Part shown: positions 55,361-63,868 of the stretch, piece by piece
How positions within the stretch are numbered: the stretch's first letter is position 1
Layout: every line of letters begins with the position of its first letter
Assembly: GCF_004571175.1 (NCBI RefSeq)
Contig: NZ_CP038273.1
Coordinates: 2,356,001-2,420,000, forward strand
Direction: 5' to 3'
From: Legionella israelensis
GTDB taxonomy: Bacteria > Pseudomonadota > Gammaproteobacteria > Legionellales > Legionellaceae
Length of the DNA: 64,000 nucleotides
Notes under the pieces: model-generated
What the model saw: only the letters and a program-made list of their open reading frames with translations
Database searches by the model: none
Told to the model about the DNA's origin: nothing
Made by a program: the position numbers and the translations under genes

Positions 55361-56317
55361 TTACAAAAACGCATCGCTGTATATTTTAGATGAGGGAACT
55401 CCAGCCAGGAAGGCTTTTGTTTTTAGTTTATTGGTCGTTTCTTTCGGCCCACACACATAAACTTGAACACTATCGGTATTATTTAACTGTATCAATAATT
55501 GTTGTGCAATATCTGATTCCTGGTAACATCCATTACTCTTTAATACGCAGGGTAGGTATTGAAAATTCTGATAAAATGACGCCAGGGTTTCCAGTTCTTC
55601 AGCGTAATAGATGTCATCGTCCTGACAGCCCCCATGAATTAAGGTGATTTTGCCTTGGTGTTGTTTGCTTAATGCTGTTTTGGCGATAGCCAATAAAGGT
55701 GCTAATCCAGTACCGGTTCCGGCTAAAAGTATATCAAATGAAGATTGATTCGGATTCATATAGTAACATTTACCAAAAGGCCCTCTAATATGAACCATTG
55801 TGTCAACAGTTGCCTTTTTCCGAAACCATTGGCTCATTGCCCCATCTTCTTTAAGCTTGATATGCAGTTCAATGCAGCCTTCTTTTTCTGGCATGTTGGC
55901 GATGGAATAACTTCGTGATATCCCTTCAGGATTTAATAGATTCAGATATTGTCCTGGTATCCAGTTTTCCAAATGCTCTGCTAAAAGTTTTACTCGAATA
56001 ACATTATGAGTGAGGGGCGTTAGCTCTGTAATCATGGCCTGTTGCTCACACTCAGCGGCATCTGGATTTTTGAGATGCAGTGTATTAGCGGGTTTGGCCT
56101 GACAAGCAAGAAAATATCCTTGAGATTTTAAGGTCTCAGGCAAGCCATCCTGCCATTTTGGCTCAATTACGGTATCGGTGGTTTTTATCAAACAAGCCTG
56201 ACAAACTCCGGAACGACACGAGTTAGGATAATCAATATCATGTCGTAACAGGCAATCAAGTACTGACTCATCTTCTATTGATTGTAAGATTAGTTGGTTG
56301 TAATGCAGTTCGGCCAT
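55361..56317 (-). CDS. 2Fe-2S ferredoxin-reductase (FAD/NAD domain) protein
   Basis: A 318-residue electron-transfer protein. An N-terminal plant-type [2Fe-2S] ferredoxin domain (NSCRSGVCQACLIKT, final Cys in FLACQAK) is followed by FAD binding (SRSYSIANMPEKEG) and NAD(P) binding (LLAGTGTGLAPLLAIAKTAL, VYVCGPKETT). This is the layout of oxygenase reductases. It follows the globin gene by 5 bp and is followed by the P450 after 146 bp, so it can serve as reductase for either. Confidence 0.9.
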   Translation of the reverse strand: MAELHYNQLILQSIEDESVLDCLLRHDIDYPNSCRSGVCQACLIKTTDTVIEPKWQDGLPETLKSQGYFLACQAKPANTLHLKNPDAAECEQQAMITELTPLTHNVIRVKLLAEHLENWIPGQYLNLLNPEGISRSYSIANMPEKEGCIELHIKLKEDGAMSQWFRKKATVDTMVHIRGPFGKCYYMNPNQSSFDILLAGTGTGLAPLLAIAKTALSKQHQGKITLIHGGCQDDDIYYAEELETLASFYQNFQYLPCVLKSNGCYQESDIAQQLLIQLNNTDSVQVYVCGPKETTNKLKTKAFLAGVPSSKIYSDAFL

Positions 56318-56321
56318 AATT

Positions 56322-56690
56322 TCACCTGTCTAACACATCATCACGCACGCTGTTAGCAATAGCTGCTACTTCCTGAATATCTTTTTCATTTGCGCCTAAC
56401 TCTTGCAACGTTGCTCCCAGGTGCTCAATGACAATATCCACATGGGCATCATTCAAACTGCGCTTGATTAAATGGCGATGACCTTCGCGCATGTCTTTTC
56501 CGCTATAATGATTAGGGCCACCAAAAACCATGGTTAAGAAGCCCTTTTGTTTGAGGATTTGTTGTTCCATATCCACATCATCAAAAAAATGACTGACTCT
56601 ATCATCGGTTAACATTTTGCGATAAAAGATATCAACCGCAGTATTGACGGCATTTTGACCACCTAAGCGATCAAATAAGGATTCAGACAT
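56322..56690 (-). CDS. group 1 truncated hemoglobin
   Basis: A 122-residue 2-on-2 globin: MSESLFDRLGGQNAVNTAVDIFYRKMLTDDRVSHFF, then the heme region MVFGGPNHYSGKDMREGHRHL with the proximal His. Truncated globins of this group oxidise NO to nitrate. The start at 56690 follows AAGGAG; the longer frame to 56750 crosses the operator. It is the first gene under the NsrR operator, an expected NO-detoxification target. Confidence 0.93.
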   Translation of the reverse strand: MSESLFDRLGGQNAVNTAVDIFYRKMLTDDRVSHFFDDVDMEQQILKQKGFLTMVFGGPNHYSGKDMREGHRHLIKRSLNDAHVDIVIEHLGATLQELGANEKDIQEVAAIANSVRDDVLDR

Positions 56691-56703
56691 GGTATACTCC
56701 TTA

Positions 56704-56726
56704 AAGATGTATTTGAAATACATCTT
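56704..56726. promoter_or_regulatory. NsrR operator
   Basis: A perfect inverted repeat AAGATGTAT-TTGAA-ATACATCTT between the divergent globin and nsrR genes. It matches the NsrR consensus (AAGATGY-rich arms, 23 bp) almost exactly. It lies 13 bp before the globin ATG and 46 bp before nsrR, so it would repress both genes until NO destroys the NsrR cluster. Confidence 0.9.
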
Positions 56727-56772
56727 ATAAAAAGAAATAATATCCGTCAAGAAATGATTTAGAGAGATTAGT

Positions 56773-57216
56773 ATGCAGTTAACCCAGTTTACTGATTATT
56801 CATTGAGGGCATTGATATACATTGCTCTTAGAAAAGAATTGTGCACCATTAACGATATTGCCAATGCCTATGCAATTTCATCCAATCATTTGCTTAAAAT
56901 CATTCACAATCTATCTAAGATGGGGGTGATTAAAACCACTCGAGGCAAAAGCGGTGGTATTACGATGGCGCAAAACCCTTCTGAAATTAACTTGGGCGAG
57001 CTGGTAATCAAGCTGGAGCCGAACTTTGATTTGGTGCCTTGTTTTAACAAGGAAAAGACAAATTGCTGTATCGCGCCTGCTTGCAAGCTAAAGCGTATTT
57101 TATTTGATGCCAAAGAAAACTTTTTAGCTGTTTTAAAAGAATATACGCTTGCGGATATTCTCGATAATCAAATGGCCTTGAAAGAATTGCTTCTATTGAT
57201 GAGAAGACGTAGCTAA
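56773..57216 (+). CDS. nsrR: Rrf2-family NO-sensing repressor NsrR
   Basis: A 147-residue Rrf2 protein. An N-terminal winged helix (QFTDYSLRALIYIAL, INDIANAYAISSNHLLKIIHNLSKMG) is followed by the [2Fe-2S] cysteine set in LVPCFNKEKTNCCIAPACKLKRIL. NsrR loses DNA binding when NO attacks the cluster. The operator in front of it and the globin next door support the assignment over IscR or RirA. Its 3' end overlaps the convergent DUF488 gene by about 24 bp. Confidence 0.9.
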   Translation: MQLTQFTDYSLRALIYIALRKELCTINDIANAYAISSNHLLKIIHNLSKMGVIKTTRGKSGGITMAQNPSEINLGELVIKLEPNFDLVPCFNKEKTNCCIAPACKLKRILFDAKENFLAVLKEYTLADILDNQMALKELLLLMRRRS

Positions 57217-57600
57217 CAAATCCAATTTTGGTTTCTTCGGCCAGCAATCAAGAAAAGCTTTTAGTACCTTGGCATGATTGTGTTTTTTATCTTTTGCAGC
57301 ATAAAACAATATGATTTCCTTGTTTTTGGCTTTTGTCAGTATTTCTTCAACCAATTCTTGTTTGCTGCTAAGCTCATCGATATATTGACTTGCAAAGTCC
57401 AGCCATTTTTCCGGTTTATGGTTGAACCATTTTCTCGGCTCAGGACTGGGGGCTATTTCTTTTAACCACGCATCAATTGGAAGTTTATCTTTCTTTAAGC
57501 CGCGCGGCCATAACCGGTCTACTAAAAACCATAAGCCGTCTTTTGTTTCAGGGGGGTCATAGACTCTACAAATTTTGATATTTTTTTCGTTGGCTGTCAT
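57193..57600 (-). CDS. DUF488 family protein
   Basis: A 135-residue protein of DUF488: KICRVYDPPETKDGLWFLVDRLWPRGLKKDKL, WFNHKPEKWLDFASQYIDEL, IILFYAAKDKKHNHAKVLKAFL. The function is unknown. The start at 57600 (MTANEK) has AAGGATT; the longer frame would run into the methyltransferase. It is the last gene of a short operon after the TehB-like methyltransferase (19 bp gap) and overlaps the 3' end of nsrR. Confidence 0.87.
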   Translation of the reverse strand: MTANEKNIKICRVYDPPETKDGLWFLVDRLWPRGLKKDKLPIDAWLKEIAPSPEPRKWFNHKPEKWLDFASQYIDELSSKQELVEEILTKAKNKEIILFYAAKDKKHNHAKVLKAFLDCWPKKPKLDLLATSSHQ

Positions 57601-57619
57601 TTGCAATCCTTGGACATTT

Positions 57620-58522
57620 TTATATATGTTTCTCTGCAAGCAGATGACCAAAAATGCCTTGCTTGGGTTTTCCACTTTCATCCAGCTTATGCAATTGGCC
57701 TGGCTTCTCCTTATATTCCAAAATAGACCAGCCAGTGTCTTGATAAAAATGATAGAGCTCATTGCTTTCTGCCAGATAGGTAAAACTTTGAGGGTACATA
57801 TAGGGTTCTGCTTTAATGGGAAAAACGAGAAAATGCATTCCCCCAGTGGAAGTTAGAGATTGCAGCTTTGTCAGTAACGATTTGACAGTGGGTGGGTTTA
57901 AAAATTGCAGGGTTACGGTGGAGTAGATAAAGTCAAAGGATTTATCTTTGATTGGAAGCGGTTGATTCAAATCATGAATATGGGTTTCAAGGTTTGCTAA
58001 TCGCTCTTGTGCTGCGATATGACTAATATTCTCAATCGCTTCCCTATTCTTATCTATACCAATAACATTGTGTCCTGATAAGGCAAAAAACAATGGATTT
58101 CGACCCGAGCCGCAACCAACATCCAAAACGGTCATTTTTCTCTGCGCACTCAGGTATGTTTGATGGATAGTCCATAAGTCATTATGGATAGGCGCCAGGC
58201 GATATTTTTTCTCAAAATAGCGATGCGGTTGACAGCAAAACTCTAAAGTGGCTTTGAAATTACTGCTTGTTGAGGCAATTTTATGCCATGATGCAGGCGG
58301 TATCGCAAGCGTTGGGGATTTGGAGTTTAAGGTACGATGCGACAGTTCATGTCCATGCCCATCGAGAAAAACAAACTCAAGACTTCCTTCATGAACGGTC
58401 AAGTGTCCCCATGTGCCTTCTTTGGTGCTATGTTTATCAAGAAAAAATTGAAGATTTTTTTCGCTGCTTAGCTCAATTTTTTTGTATGTTTTTAAGTCTG
58501 TGATTGTCTGTTGATAATTCAT
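57620..58522 (-). CDS. TehB-like SAM-dependent methyltransferase, paralog B
   Basis: A 300-residue protein, cupin-like N-domain plus methyltransferase, nearly identical to the gene at 15408-16328 (VLDVGCGSGRNPLFFALSG here, ...LVFALSG there). Differences are scattered single residues, so the two diverged after a duplication or a second acquisition. It lies 2 bp after DoxX and 19 bp before DUF488, so this copy is in its native operon. Confidence 0.88.
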   Translation of the reverse strand: MNYQQTITDLKTYKKIELSSEKNLQFFLDKHSTKEGTWGHLTVHEGSLEFVFLDGHGHELSHRTLNSKSPTLAIPPASWHKIASTSSNFKATLEFCCQPHRYFEKKYRLAPIHNDLWTIHQTYLSAQRKMTVLDVGCGSGRNPLFFALSGHNVIGIDKNREAIENISHIAAQERLANLETHIHDLNQPLPIKDKSFDFIYSTVTLQFLNPPTVKSLLTKLQSLTSTGGMHFLVFPIKAEPYMYPQSFTYLAESNELYHFYQDTGWSILEYKEKPGQLHKLDESGKPKQGIFGHLLAEKHI

Positions 58523-58524
58523 AA

Positions 58525-59034
58525 TTAAACCTGATGTTTTGAAGAGTTTACTAAGCCTAACTGTTTAACCAACATTGTGTCCAATGACCAGCGTCCAGCT
58601 CCTACAACCAATAGATAACAGGCGCCCATTAACATCGCCCAATCGGTCCTTGATTCGTGCATGAAGCTCCAAAAGCCATAGCGATTGAGCTCACGAACAT
58701 GAAAAATCCACCAGTCCGTTCCTATCCAGATGGGAATTTTTGTGGAAAGAAACGCAACCACCATAATGATAATCAAAGGGATACTGGCAAGACGTGTGAA
58801 AAGACCAAGCAATATCAATGAACCACAAATGAGTTCTACCCAACCGACAAAAGGCCCCATGATATCAGGATATGGAATACCGATACCTATAAAGCGGCCT
58901 GCACCGAGTATATTAGGATATAGTAATTTTTGGATACCTTCTGGTAAGAAAACCAGTCCTACGGATAGACGGATGAATATCACCCACGGAGAGGTAGAGC
59001 TATATAACAGGTGTTGGAATAAGTTTTTATTCAT
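58525..59034 (-). CDS. DoxX family membrane protein
   Basis: A 169-residue protein with four TM helices and the family start VIFIRLSVGLVFLPEGIQKLLYP, then GPFVGWVELICGSLILLGLFTRLASIPLIIIMVVAFLSTKIPI. DoxX proteins often act with thiol or sulfur redox systems; no reaction is claimed. It lies in a run of four genes: APC permease, DoxX, methyltransferase, DUF488 (gaps 15, 2 and 19 bp). Confidence 0.87.
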   Translation of the reverse strand: MNKNLFQHLLYSSTSPWVIFIRLSVGLVFLPEGIQKLLYPNILGAGRFIGIGIPYPDIMGPFVGWVELICGSLILLGLFTRLASIPLIIIMVVAFLSTKIPIWIGTDWWIFHVRELNRYGFWSFMHESRTDWAMLMGACYLLVVGAGRWSLDTMLVKQLGLVNSSKHQV

Positions 59035-59049
59035 GCAATCAACTCCATT

Positions 59050-60354
59050 TCATTGACCTTTTAAGTAATAACGATGGAAGCGATGCCAAATTAGTCCCAG
59101 CGCAATTAATAACAATCCTGATAACCAAATGGCCAGAGGCACCCAAAAAGCTAAAAACAAACAGGAAATAAGACCCGACACTGCAATGAAATTTGGATAC
59201 AAGCGTTGTTCTTTGGGTAAGTACAGGGCGGATAGATTGGTAATCGAGTAATATATCAAAACTGTGAAAGCACTGAATGACCAGGTGGTTTCAACGCTGC
59301 CAATTAAGGTAAGAGCCATAATGGCAAGTCCAATGCCAATAACCGCAGCAACAGGTGTGCGATGCTTACTGGAAACCATTGCAAATGATTCCGGCAAATC
59401 TTGTTGACGACCCATGGCCAATGCCATCCGAGAAAGCCCTAATACGAGATTTAATAGTACGCCCAGCATTGCGGTACACGCACCAACAGCGACAAGGGTA
59501 ACCAGTCCAGTTTGGTTCATGGCACTGGCGGCTATTTCAAGCGGGGTTGCTCGACTTTCTGTGACGGTTGCCAGTTGGTTTGAGCCGACAGAGCCAATGG
59601 CAACCAAAGCGACTAAAATATAAATGACCGCACTTACAATCAAGGTCAGAATAATGGCTTTGGGGATGGTGCTTTCCGGCTCTTTAACTTCCTCACCCAT
59701 GGTAGCAATACGTCCATAGCCGGTATAAGCGACAAACATCAAAGCAGTCGCATACAAAAAATGGCTGGGTCCCTCTTCAGCCGTTTTTGGAAAAAAGGGA
59801 AAGAGATTTTGCCCACCATTTTGTATCAGGCTGGGGAATCCAAAAATAACAAAGACGGACAAAGATAGCAGGGTAATCGATACAATCACTAGGTTAGTTT
59901 TGTTTGAACGTTTAATACCGCTTAATACAATCAAGGTTAAAACAACCACAACGGTTACGGCAATGGGAATAATGGAAACCGACCGAAATCCAAACAGGTG
60001 CAAAAAATACCCTGCAAAACCCAAAGCAGCCGTTGCGGCAGAAGCTATTTTGGCGCATAAAAACATCCATCCTGCAGTAAATCCTATTGCCGGATGAAGA
60101 TATCGATAACCATACTCATAAGTTCCACCACTCACCGGATGGCTGGCTGCAAGTTGCGCACTCGATAAGGCATTACAGGTTGCAACCAATGCCGCAAGTA
60201 TAATGGCAAAAATAACTGACGGGCCGGTTACACCTGCTGCAACACCGATACTGACAAACACACCTGTACCGAGTATGGAGCCCAAGCCCATCATGGCTGC
60301 ACCAGACAAGCCAAGATCACGGCGCAATTTGCGATGAGTGGTTTTATTGTTCAT
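59050..60354 (-). CDS. APC-family amino acid permease
   Basis: A 434-residue transporter with 12 or so TM helices. The signature GSILGTGVFVSIGVAAGVTGPSVIFAIILAALVATCNALSSAQLAASHPVSGGTYEYGYRYLHPAIGF matches the APC superfamily. The start at 60354 (MNNKTT) has AAAGGA at good spacing. It probably imports an amino acid or amine; which one is not shown by sequence. It heads the operon with DoxX, TehB-like and DUF488 genes. Confidence 0.88.
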   Translation of the reverse strand: MNNKTTHRKLRRDLGLSGAAMMGLGSILGTGVFVSIGVAAGVTGPSVIFAIILAALVATCNALSSAQLAASHPVSGGTYEYGYRYLHPAIGFTAGWMFLCAKIASAATAALGFAGYFLHLFGFRSVSIIPIAVTVVVVLTLIVLSGIKRSNKTNLVIVSITLLSLSVFVIFGFPSLIQNGGQNLFPFFPKTAEEGPSHFLYATALMFVAYTGYGRIATMGEEVKEPESTIPKAIILTLIVSAVIYILVALVAIGSVGSNQLATVTESRATPLEIAASAMNQTGLVTLVAVGACTAMLGVLLNLVLGLSRMALAMGRQQDLPESFAMVSSKHRTPVAAVIGIGLAIMALTLIGSVETTWSFSAFTVLIYYSITNLSALYLPKEQRLYPNFIAVSGLISCLFLAFWVPLAIWLSGLLLIALGLIWHRFHRYYLKGQ

Positions 60355-60360
60355 TCGCAA

Positions 60361-60711
60361 TCCTTTGCCTAATAACTACTTGGTTTAACTACCATAGCAT
60401 TTTTAATACTAACTATCAGTGCTGCATCATCTTTTTTGTGCTAAAAAGTGGGATGTGCATTGGCATTTTTCCTTGAGAAAATGCTTTATCAATCAGAAAA
60501 ACCTGGTTTTGAACAGGCTGATATTCCTGTAAAAAGAATTAAAGTGCTGATTCATTAGGAAGACCAAAATTAGAGCTAGATATATCATCTTGAAATAAAG
60601 TGCTTAAAAATAGAACTAATTTTCAGTTCCCAGACGCCATATTTATCGATATACTTTTGCCTTAGTTGTTGGATTTAGCATCATGTTTTTTTGGATGCAT
60701 ATGGATTTACT
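60361..60711. other. divergent promoter region between APC permease and MFS transporter
   Basis: An AT-rich gap of 350 bp. The promoters of both genes must lie here. A 25-codon frame at about 60480 (MLYQSEKPGFEQADIP) may be a relic, but I cannot assign it. No repeat was found. Confidence 0.35.
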
Positions 60712-61983
60712 ATGAAAAACGCTAACTCAATTAAAGCTCTTTTAGCCGGTGTATCAGGTACAACTCTCCAATGGTATGACTTTGCGGTATTCGGTTATTT
60801 TGCGCCAATCATAGCAAGAACTTTTTTTCCAAGTGAGAATCATACGGCAGCTTTACTGAGTGCATTTGGTGTATTCGCTGTGGGGTATTTACTTGCACCA
60901 CTTGGTGCAATTTTTTTTGGTTATATTGGTGATCGTTATGGGCGAAAGAGAGCATTAAGTTTAAGTATTCTCTCAATGGCCATTCCTACAGCAATGATAA
61001 GTTTAATCCCAAGCTATGCTGTAATTGGTATCAGCGCTCCGATTTTAATTACCCTATTCAGGGTGTTACAAGGGTTTGTTGCCAGTTCAGAGTTCACTGG
61101 CTCAGCTATATTTCTGGTTGAACATGCAAAACCAGAACGACGGGCATTCTTTGGTTGTTTAACCAGTTCAGCTTATAGTGCTGGAATGTTGTTAGCAGGA
61201 TTAGGTGCCTCATTTTTTACTGCATCTTTTATGCCCTCATGGGGATGGAGACTCGGATTTGCAGTTGCGATTATTGCTGGAGTTGTGATTTTCTTTCTGC
61301 GACAGCATGTAGAAGAAACGCCTGTTTTCCGATCTTTGGACAGCAATAAACCTAGGGTTCCCTTTCTAACCGCCGTCCAGGAAATGCCATTGACTGTTAT
61401 CGGCGTGATAGGGATAGCTTGGTTAGTTAGCATTATGACCTTTGGAACCCATGTATTCTCTGCAACTTATTTACACAGTTATTTTAACGTTCCACTCAGT
61501 CTGGCCACATTAATTATTACGATATCGCTGCTTGTAGATGCTTCTTTAGAACCATTCATCGCCTTACTTGCTGATAAGGTAGGACTTTTAAAAGTATCGG
61601 CGACAGGAATGATTGCGCTTATGATCTTTGCCATTCCTCTTTTTCATCTGCTTGCTTCTGGTAATTTAGCTTTGATTACAGCAGGGATGGTTTCAATGTC
61701 AGTTCTAATTGCAATCATCTATGCGCCTTTAAATGCTTATATGGTTTCATTATTTCCATCACATTATCGATATAGTGGTTTTAGCGTATCATTCAATATT
61801 GGCATTTCATTATTTGGCGGTACCACACCTTTATTCATGATGTGGTTGGTGAGCAAAACGGGTAATTTTATAGCGCCTGCATGGTATTATGTGTTTGGCG
61901 CCGCAATAGGGATTTTTGCTTTAATGATTTGTGAGAAGAGCCAGGAAAAAGAAAGCCAAAATTTCAATCCGGCATTCAGTTAA
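60712..61983 (+). CDS. MFS metabolite:H+ symporter (ProP/ShiA-like)
   Basis: A 423-residue MFS protein with 12 TM helices: SGTTLQWYDFAVFGYFAPIIARTFFP, the loop GYIGDRYGRKRALS (MFS motif A), and RVLQGFVASSEFTGSAIFLVEH. The pattern matches the metabolite:H+ symporter family that carries proline, betaine, shikimate or citrate. The start at 60712 gives MKNANSIKALLAG; an upstream TTG in frame is less likely. Confidence 0.87.
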   Translation: MKNANSIKALLAGVSGTTLQWYDFAVFGYFAPIIARTFFPSENHTAALLSAFGVFAVGYLLAPLGAIFFGYIGDRYGRKRALSLSILSMAIPTAMISLIPSYAVIGISAPILITLFRVLQGFVASSEFTGSAIFLVEHAKPERRAFFGCLTSSAYSAGMLLAGLGASFFTASFMPSWGWRLGFAVAIIAGVVIFFLRQHVEETPVFRSLDSNKPRVPFLTAVQEMPLTVIGVIGIAWLVSIMTFGTHVFSATYLHSYFNVPLSLATLIITISLLVDASLEPFIALLADKVGLLKVSATGMIALMIFAIPLFHLLASGNLALITAGMVSMSVLIAIIYAPLNAYMVSLFPSHYRYSGFSVSFNIGISLFGGTTPLFMMWLVSKTGNFIAPAWYYVFGAAIGIFALMICEKSQEKESQNFNPAFS

Positions 61984-61995
61984 TAAGGTGTTTGT

Positions 61996-62493
61996 ATGAA
62001 GTTTTTTACCACTGCTAAGCATAAACTTACCTTTACGAGGCTCAGCGATTGTCTCGATTCTGCTCCAATTGCAGCAAAGTGGGCTGAAGATGAATGGGGT
62101 TATATTAGAAATAAGGGTGTTGAGTTTCGAGAACAGGTCCTTCGTGAAATCAGTGACTATGTGTATATTGGTTTTTATGCAGGACAACCCGTTGCAATGT
62201 TTGCATTATTGCCTCATGAATACCACACGGAGATGGCTACGCGATTAAGTAAGTTACCCAATGCAACTGAACTAATGTATGTCTATGTTGATGAAAGAGT
62301 CCGAGGATTAGGTTTTGGTCGTCAAGTTGTTGATAAGGCTAAGGCAGTAGCGCACGATGCAGGTGCGCAATTAATTTACTTTGATACTCTGAAGCAAAGC
62401 TTAAATCGTTTTTATGAAAATCAAGGCGCAAAGCTTGTTTGTGAGGGACGCTTATTTACTGAGCCAACAGATGTTTTTTATATGAAAGCTTGA
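61996..62493 (+). CDS. GNAT-family N-acetyltransferase
   Basis: A 165-residue acetyltransferase. The acetyl-CoA site is in ELMYVYVDERVRGLGFGRQVVDKAKAVAHD (R/Q-x2-G-x-G/A), and the C-terminal strand QSLNRFYENQGAKLVCE is typical. The substrate is unknown. It lies 12 bp after the MFS gene, so the two may be co-transcribed. Confidence 0.87.
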   Translation: MKFFTTAKHKLTFTRLSDCLDSAPIAAKWAEDEWGYIRNKGVEFREQVLREISDYVYIGFYAGQPVAMFALLPHEYHTEMATRLSKLPNATELMYVYVDERVRGLGFGRQVVDKAKAVAHDAGAQLIYFDTLKQSLNRFYENQGAKLVCEGRLFTEPTDVFYMKA

Positions 62494-62545
62494 AAAACGG
62501 ATTTGATATTGCATTAATGCTGATAATAGAAATTGAAAGCAACAA

Positions 62546-62577
62546 AACTATTGAAGCCCATATGGGCTTCAATAGTT
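62546..62577. terminator. 32-bp perfect palindrome, probable bidirectional terminator
   Basis: Each arm reads AACTATTGAAGCCCAT. The 16-bp arms meet at the centre with no spacer. It stands between the convergent GNAT and ardA genes and overlaps the end of ardA, with A/T runs outside. A strong hairpin at a convergent junction fits a terminator. Confidence 0.7.
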
Positions 62578-63075
62578 AGAAAATACGTGAACATATCCAT
62601 TAAGTTCTACCGCACAAAAATCATTGATAAAAAGATCACGGGCAAATGCGCCGTAATCAAAATAGGCCATCAAATTGTCCGGCAGTTTCTCACAGTAGCA
62701 TTCATCGATAATTTGTTCAGCAAAATCAACTTCAGAATCATAACAACCGTGATACTGATCTTCTAACATCACTTTGGCATATTCCAGACCATAGTCCGCA
62801 ATTAATGCCTGACCAAGTTCCTCATGCTCAGCAATAAATTCAGCATACTCTGTTATCGCGCTGATAGATTCAAATTCATGAATCTCAATATTACCGAATC
62901 CTTGATAATCATGGATTGCCCAATCGCCTGGATCTGAGACGGGGCTATCTTCAAGCATGGCTTGAATTTCCTCCATAATCGCATCTTCAGATTGATTTGC
63001 ATCAATCCATTGACCATGCAGGTAGCCGCTATTATAAGATGCCAAACAAGCAACATAGATTTCCGGTGTGTCCAT
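62569..63075 (-). CDS. ardA: antirestriction protein ArdA
   Basis: A 168-residue acidic protein mimicking B-form DNA to block type I restriction enzymes. It opens PEIYVACLASYNSGYLHGQWIDA, the family signature, and has IHDYQGFG, LGQALIADYGLEYA and the many Asp/Glu residues expected. The start at 63075 has AAGGAGG. ArdA is carried by plasmids and integrative conjugative elements, and it helps the element enter a new host. It follows ssb on the same strand. Confidence 0.92.
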   Translation of the reverse strand: MDTPEIYVACLASYNSGYLHGQWIDANQSEDAIMEEIQAMLEDSPVSDPGDWAIHDYQGFGNIEIHEFESISAITEYAEFIAEHEELGQALIADYGLEYAKVMLEDQYHGCYDSEVDFAEQIIDECYCEKLPDNLMAYFDYGAFARDLFINDFCAVELNGYVHVFSNY

Positions 63076-63151
63076 CGGGGTTGTCCTCCTTTTATATGAC
63101 AATCAGAGAGCAAGCCCCTGCGGGAGCTTACTCCCGCAAATTGGGTTATGA

Positions 63152-63574
63152 TTAAAACGGTACGTCTTCTGAGTCTGCCTGCAACATTTCCCGCATTTGA
63201 GCCATATGGCTTTCTGCGGTTTTGTTGGCAGTCTCATCAGTTGGTTTGGATTGACCTAAAAGCTGAATATTATTCACAACGATACTTAAGTTTTGGCGGG
63301 TATTGCCATCGCCATCCGTCCATTGGTTGGAACGAAGCTTACCTTCAACATAAACTTGCGTGCCTTTCTGTAAATACTCAGCAACTTTGATCAACTTGCC
63401 AAACATTACCAGCTGATGCCACTCAACTCTGGTTTTCCATTCCTCATTCTGTTTGAATGTTTCATTTGTTGCCAAGGTTGCGGTGACAAAAGACTGACCG
63501 TCTTTGCCGGCGATAGTTTTCGGATCAGCGCCAAGGTTGCCTATTAAAGTTACACGATTTAAAGCTGCAGTCAT
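63152..63574 (-). CDS. ssb: single-stranded DNA-binding protein
   Basis: A 140-residue SSB: ALNRVTLIGNLGADPKTIA, FVTATLATNETFKQNEEWKTRVEWHQLVMFGKLIKVAEYLQKGTQVYVEGKLRSNQWTDGDGNTRQNLSIVV (OB fold), and a C-terminal tip ending SEDVPF, close to the usual DDDIPF that recruits partner proteins. Mobile elements often carry their own copy; the ardA neighbour supports that here. Confidence 0.94.
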   Translation of the reverse strand: MTAALNRVTLIGNLGADPKTIAGKDGQSFVTATLATNETFKQNEEWKTRVEWHQLVMFGKLIKVAEYLQKGTQVYVEGKLRSNQWTDGDGNTRQNLSIVVNNIQLLGQSKPTDETANKTAESHMAQMREMLQADSEDVPF

Positions 63575-63673
63575 AAAGTTCTCCTGTTATTGATATGGTG
63601 CACCACATAACAGAAAAACATCCGCATAGAGCAGGTGGTTTTCTGTTATGCGGAAATGGCTGGTTTAAATGCT

Positions 63674-63868
63674 TCAACAAGCAATTTGTCGTTGGGAAGC
63701 AATTTTGACAAAAGAGATGAGCGCTTGAAGTTTAGACAAACTCAGTTCTGCTTGATGAATGTTGTCCAAAGATATCTGCATCCGGTAACCGTGCAGATCA
63801 TTCACACAACAATTTAATTCAAACAGAATATGCTCAACCTCATTTTGTAAGATTGCTGATTTTTGCAT
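63674..63868 (-). CDS. small protein of unknown function, mobile-element edge
   Basis: A 64-residue protein: MQKSAILQNEVEHILFELNCCVNDLHGYRMQISL..., probably helical, with no named domain. It has a very good AAAGGAGC site six bases before the ATG, so it is likely expressed. It lies 100 bp upstream of ssb on the same strand. Confidence 0.6.
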   Translation of the reverse strand: MQKSAILQNEVEHILFELNCCVNDLHGYRMQISLDNIHQAELSLSKLQALISFVKIASQRQIAC

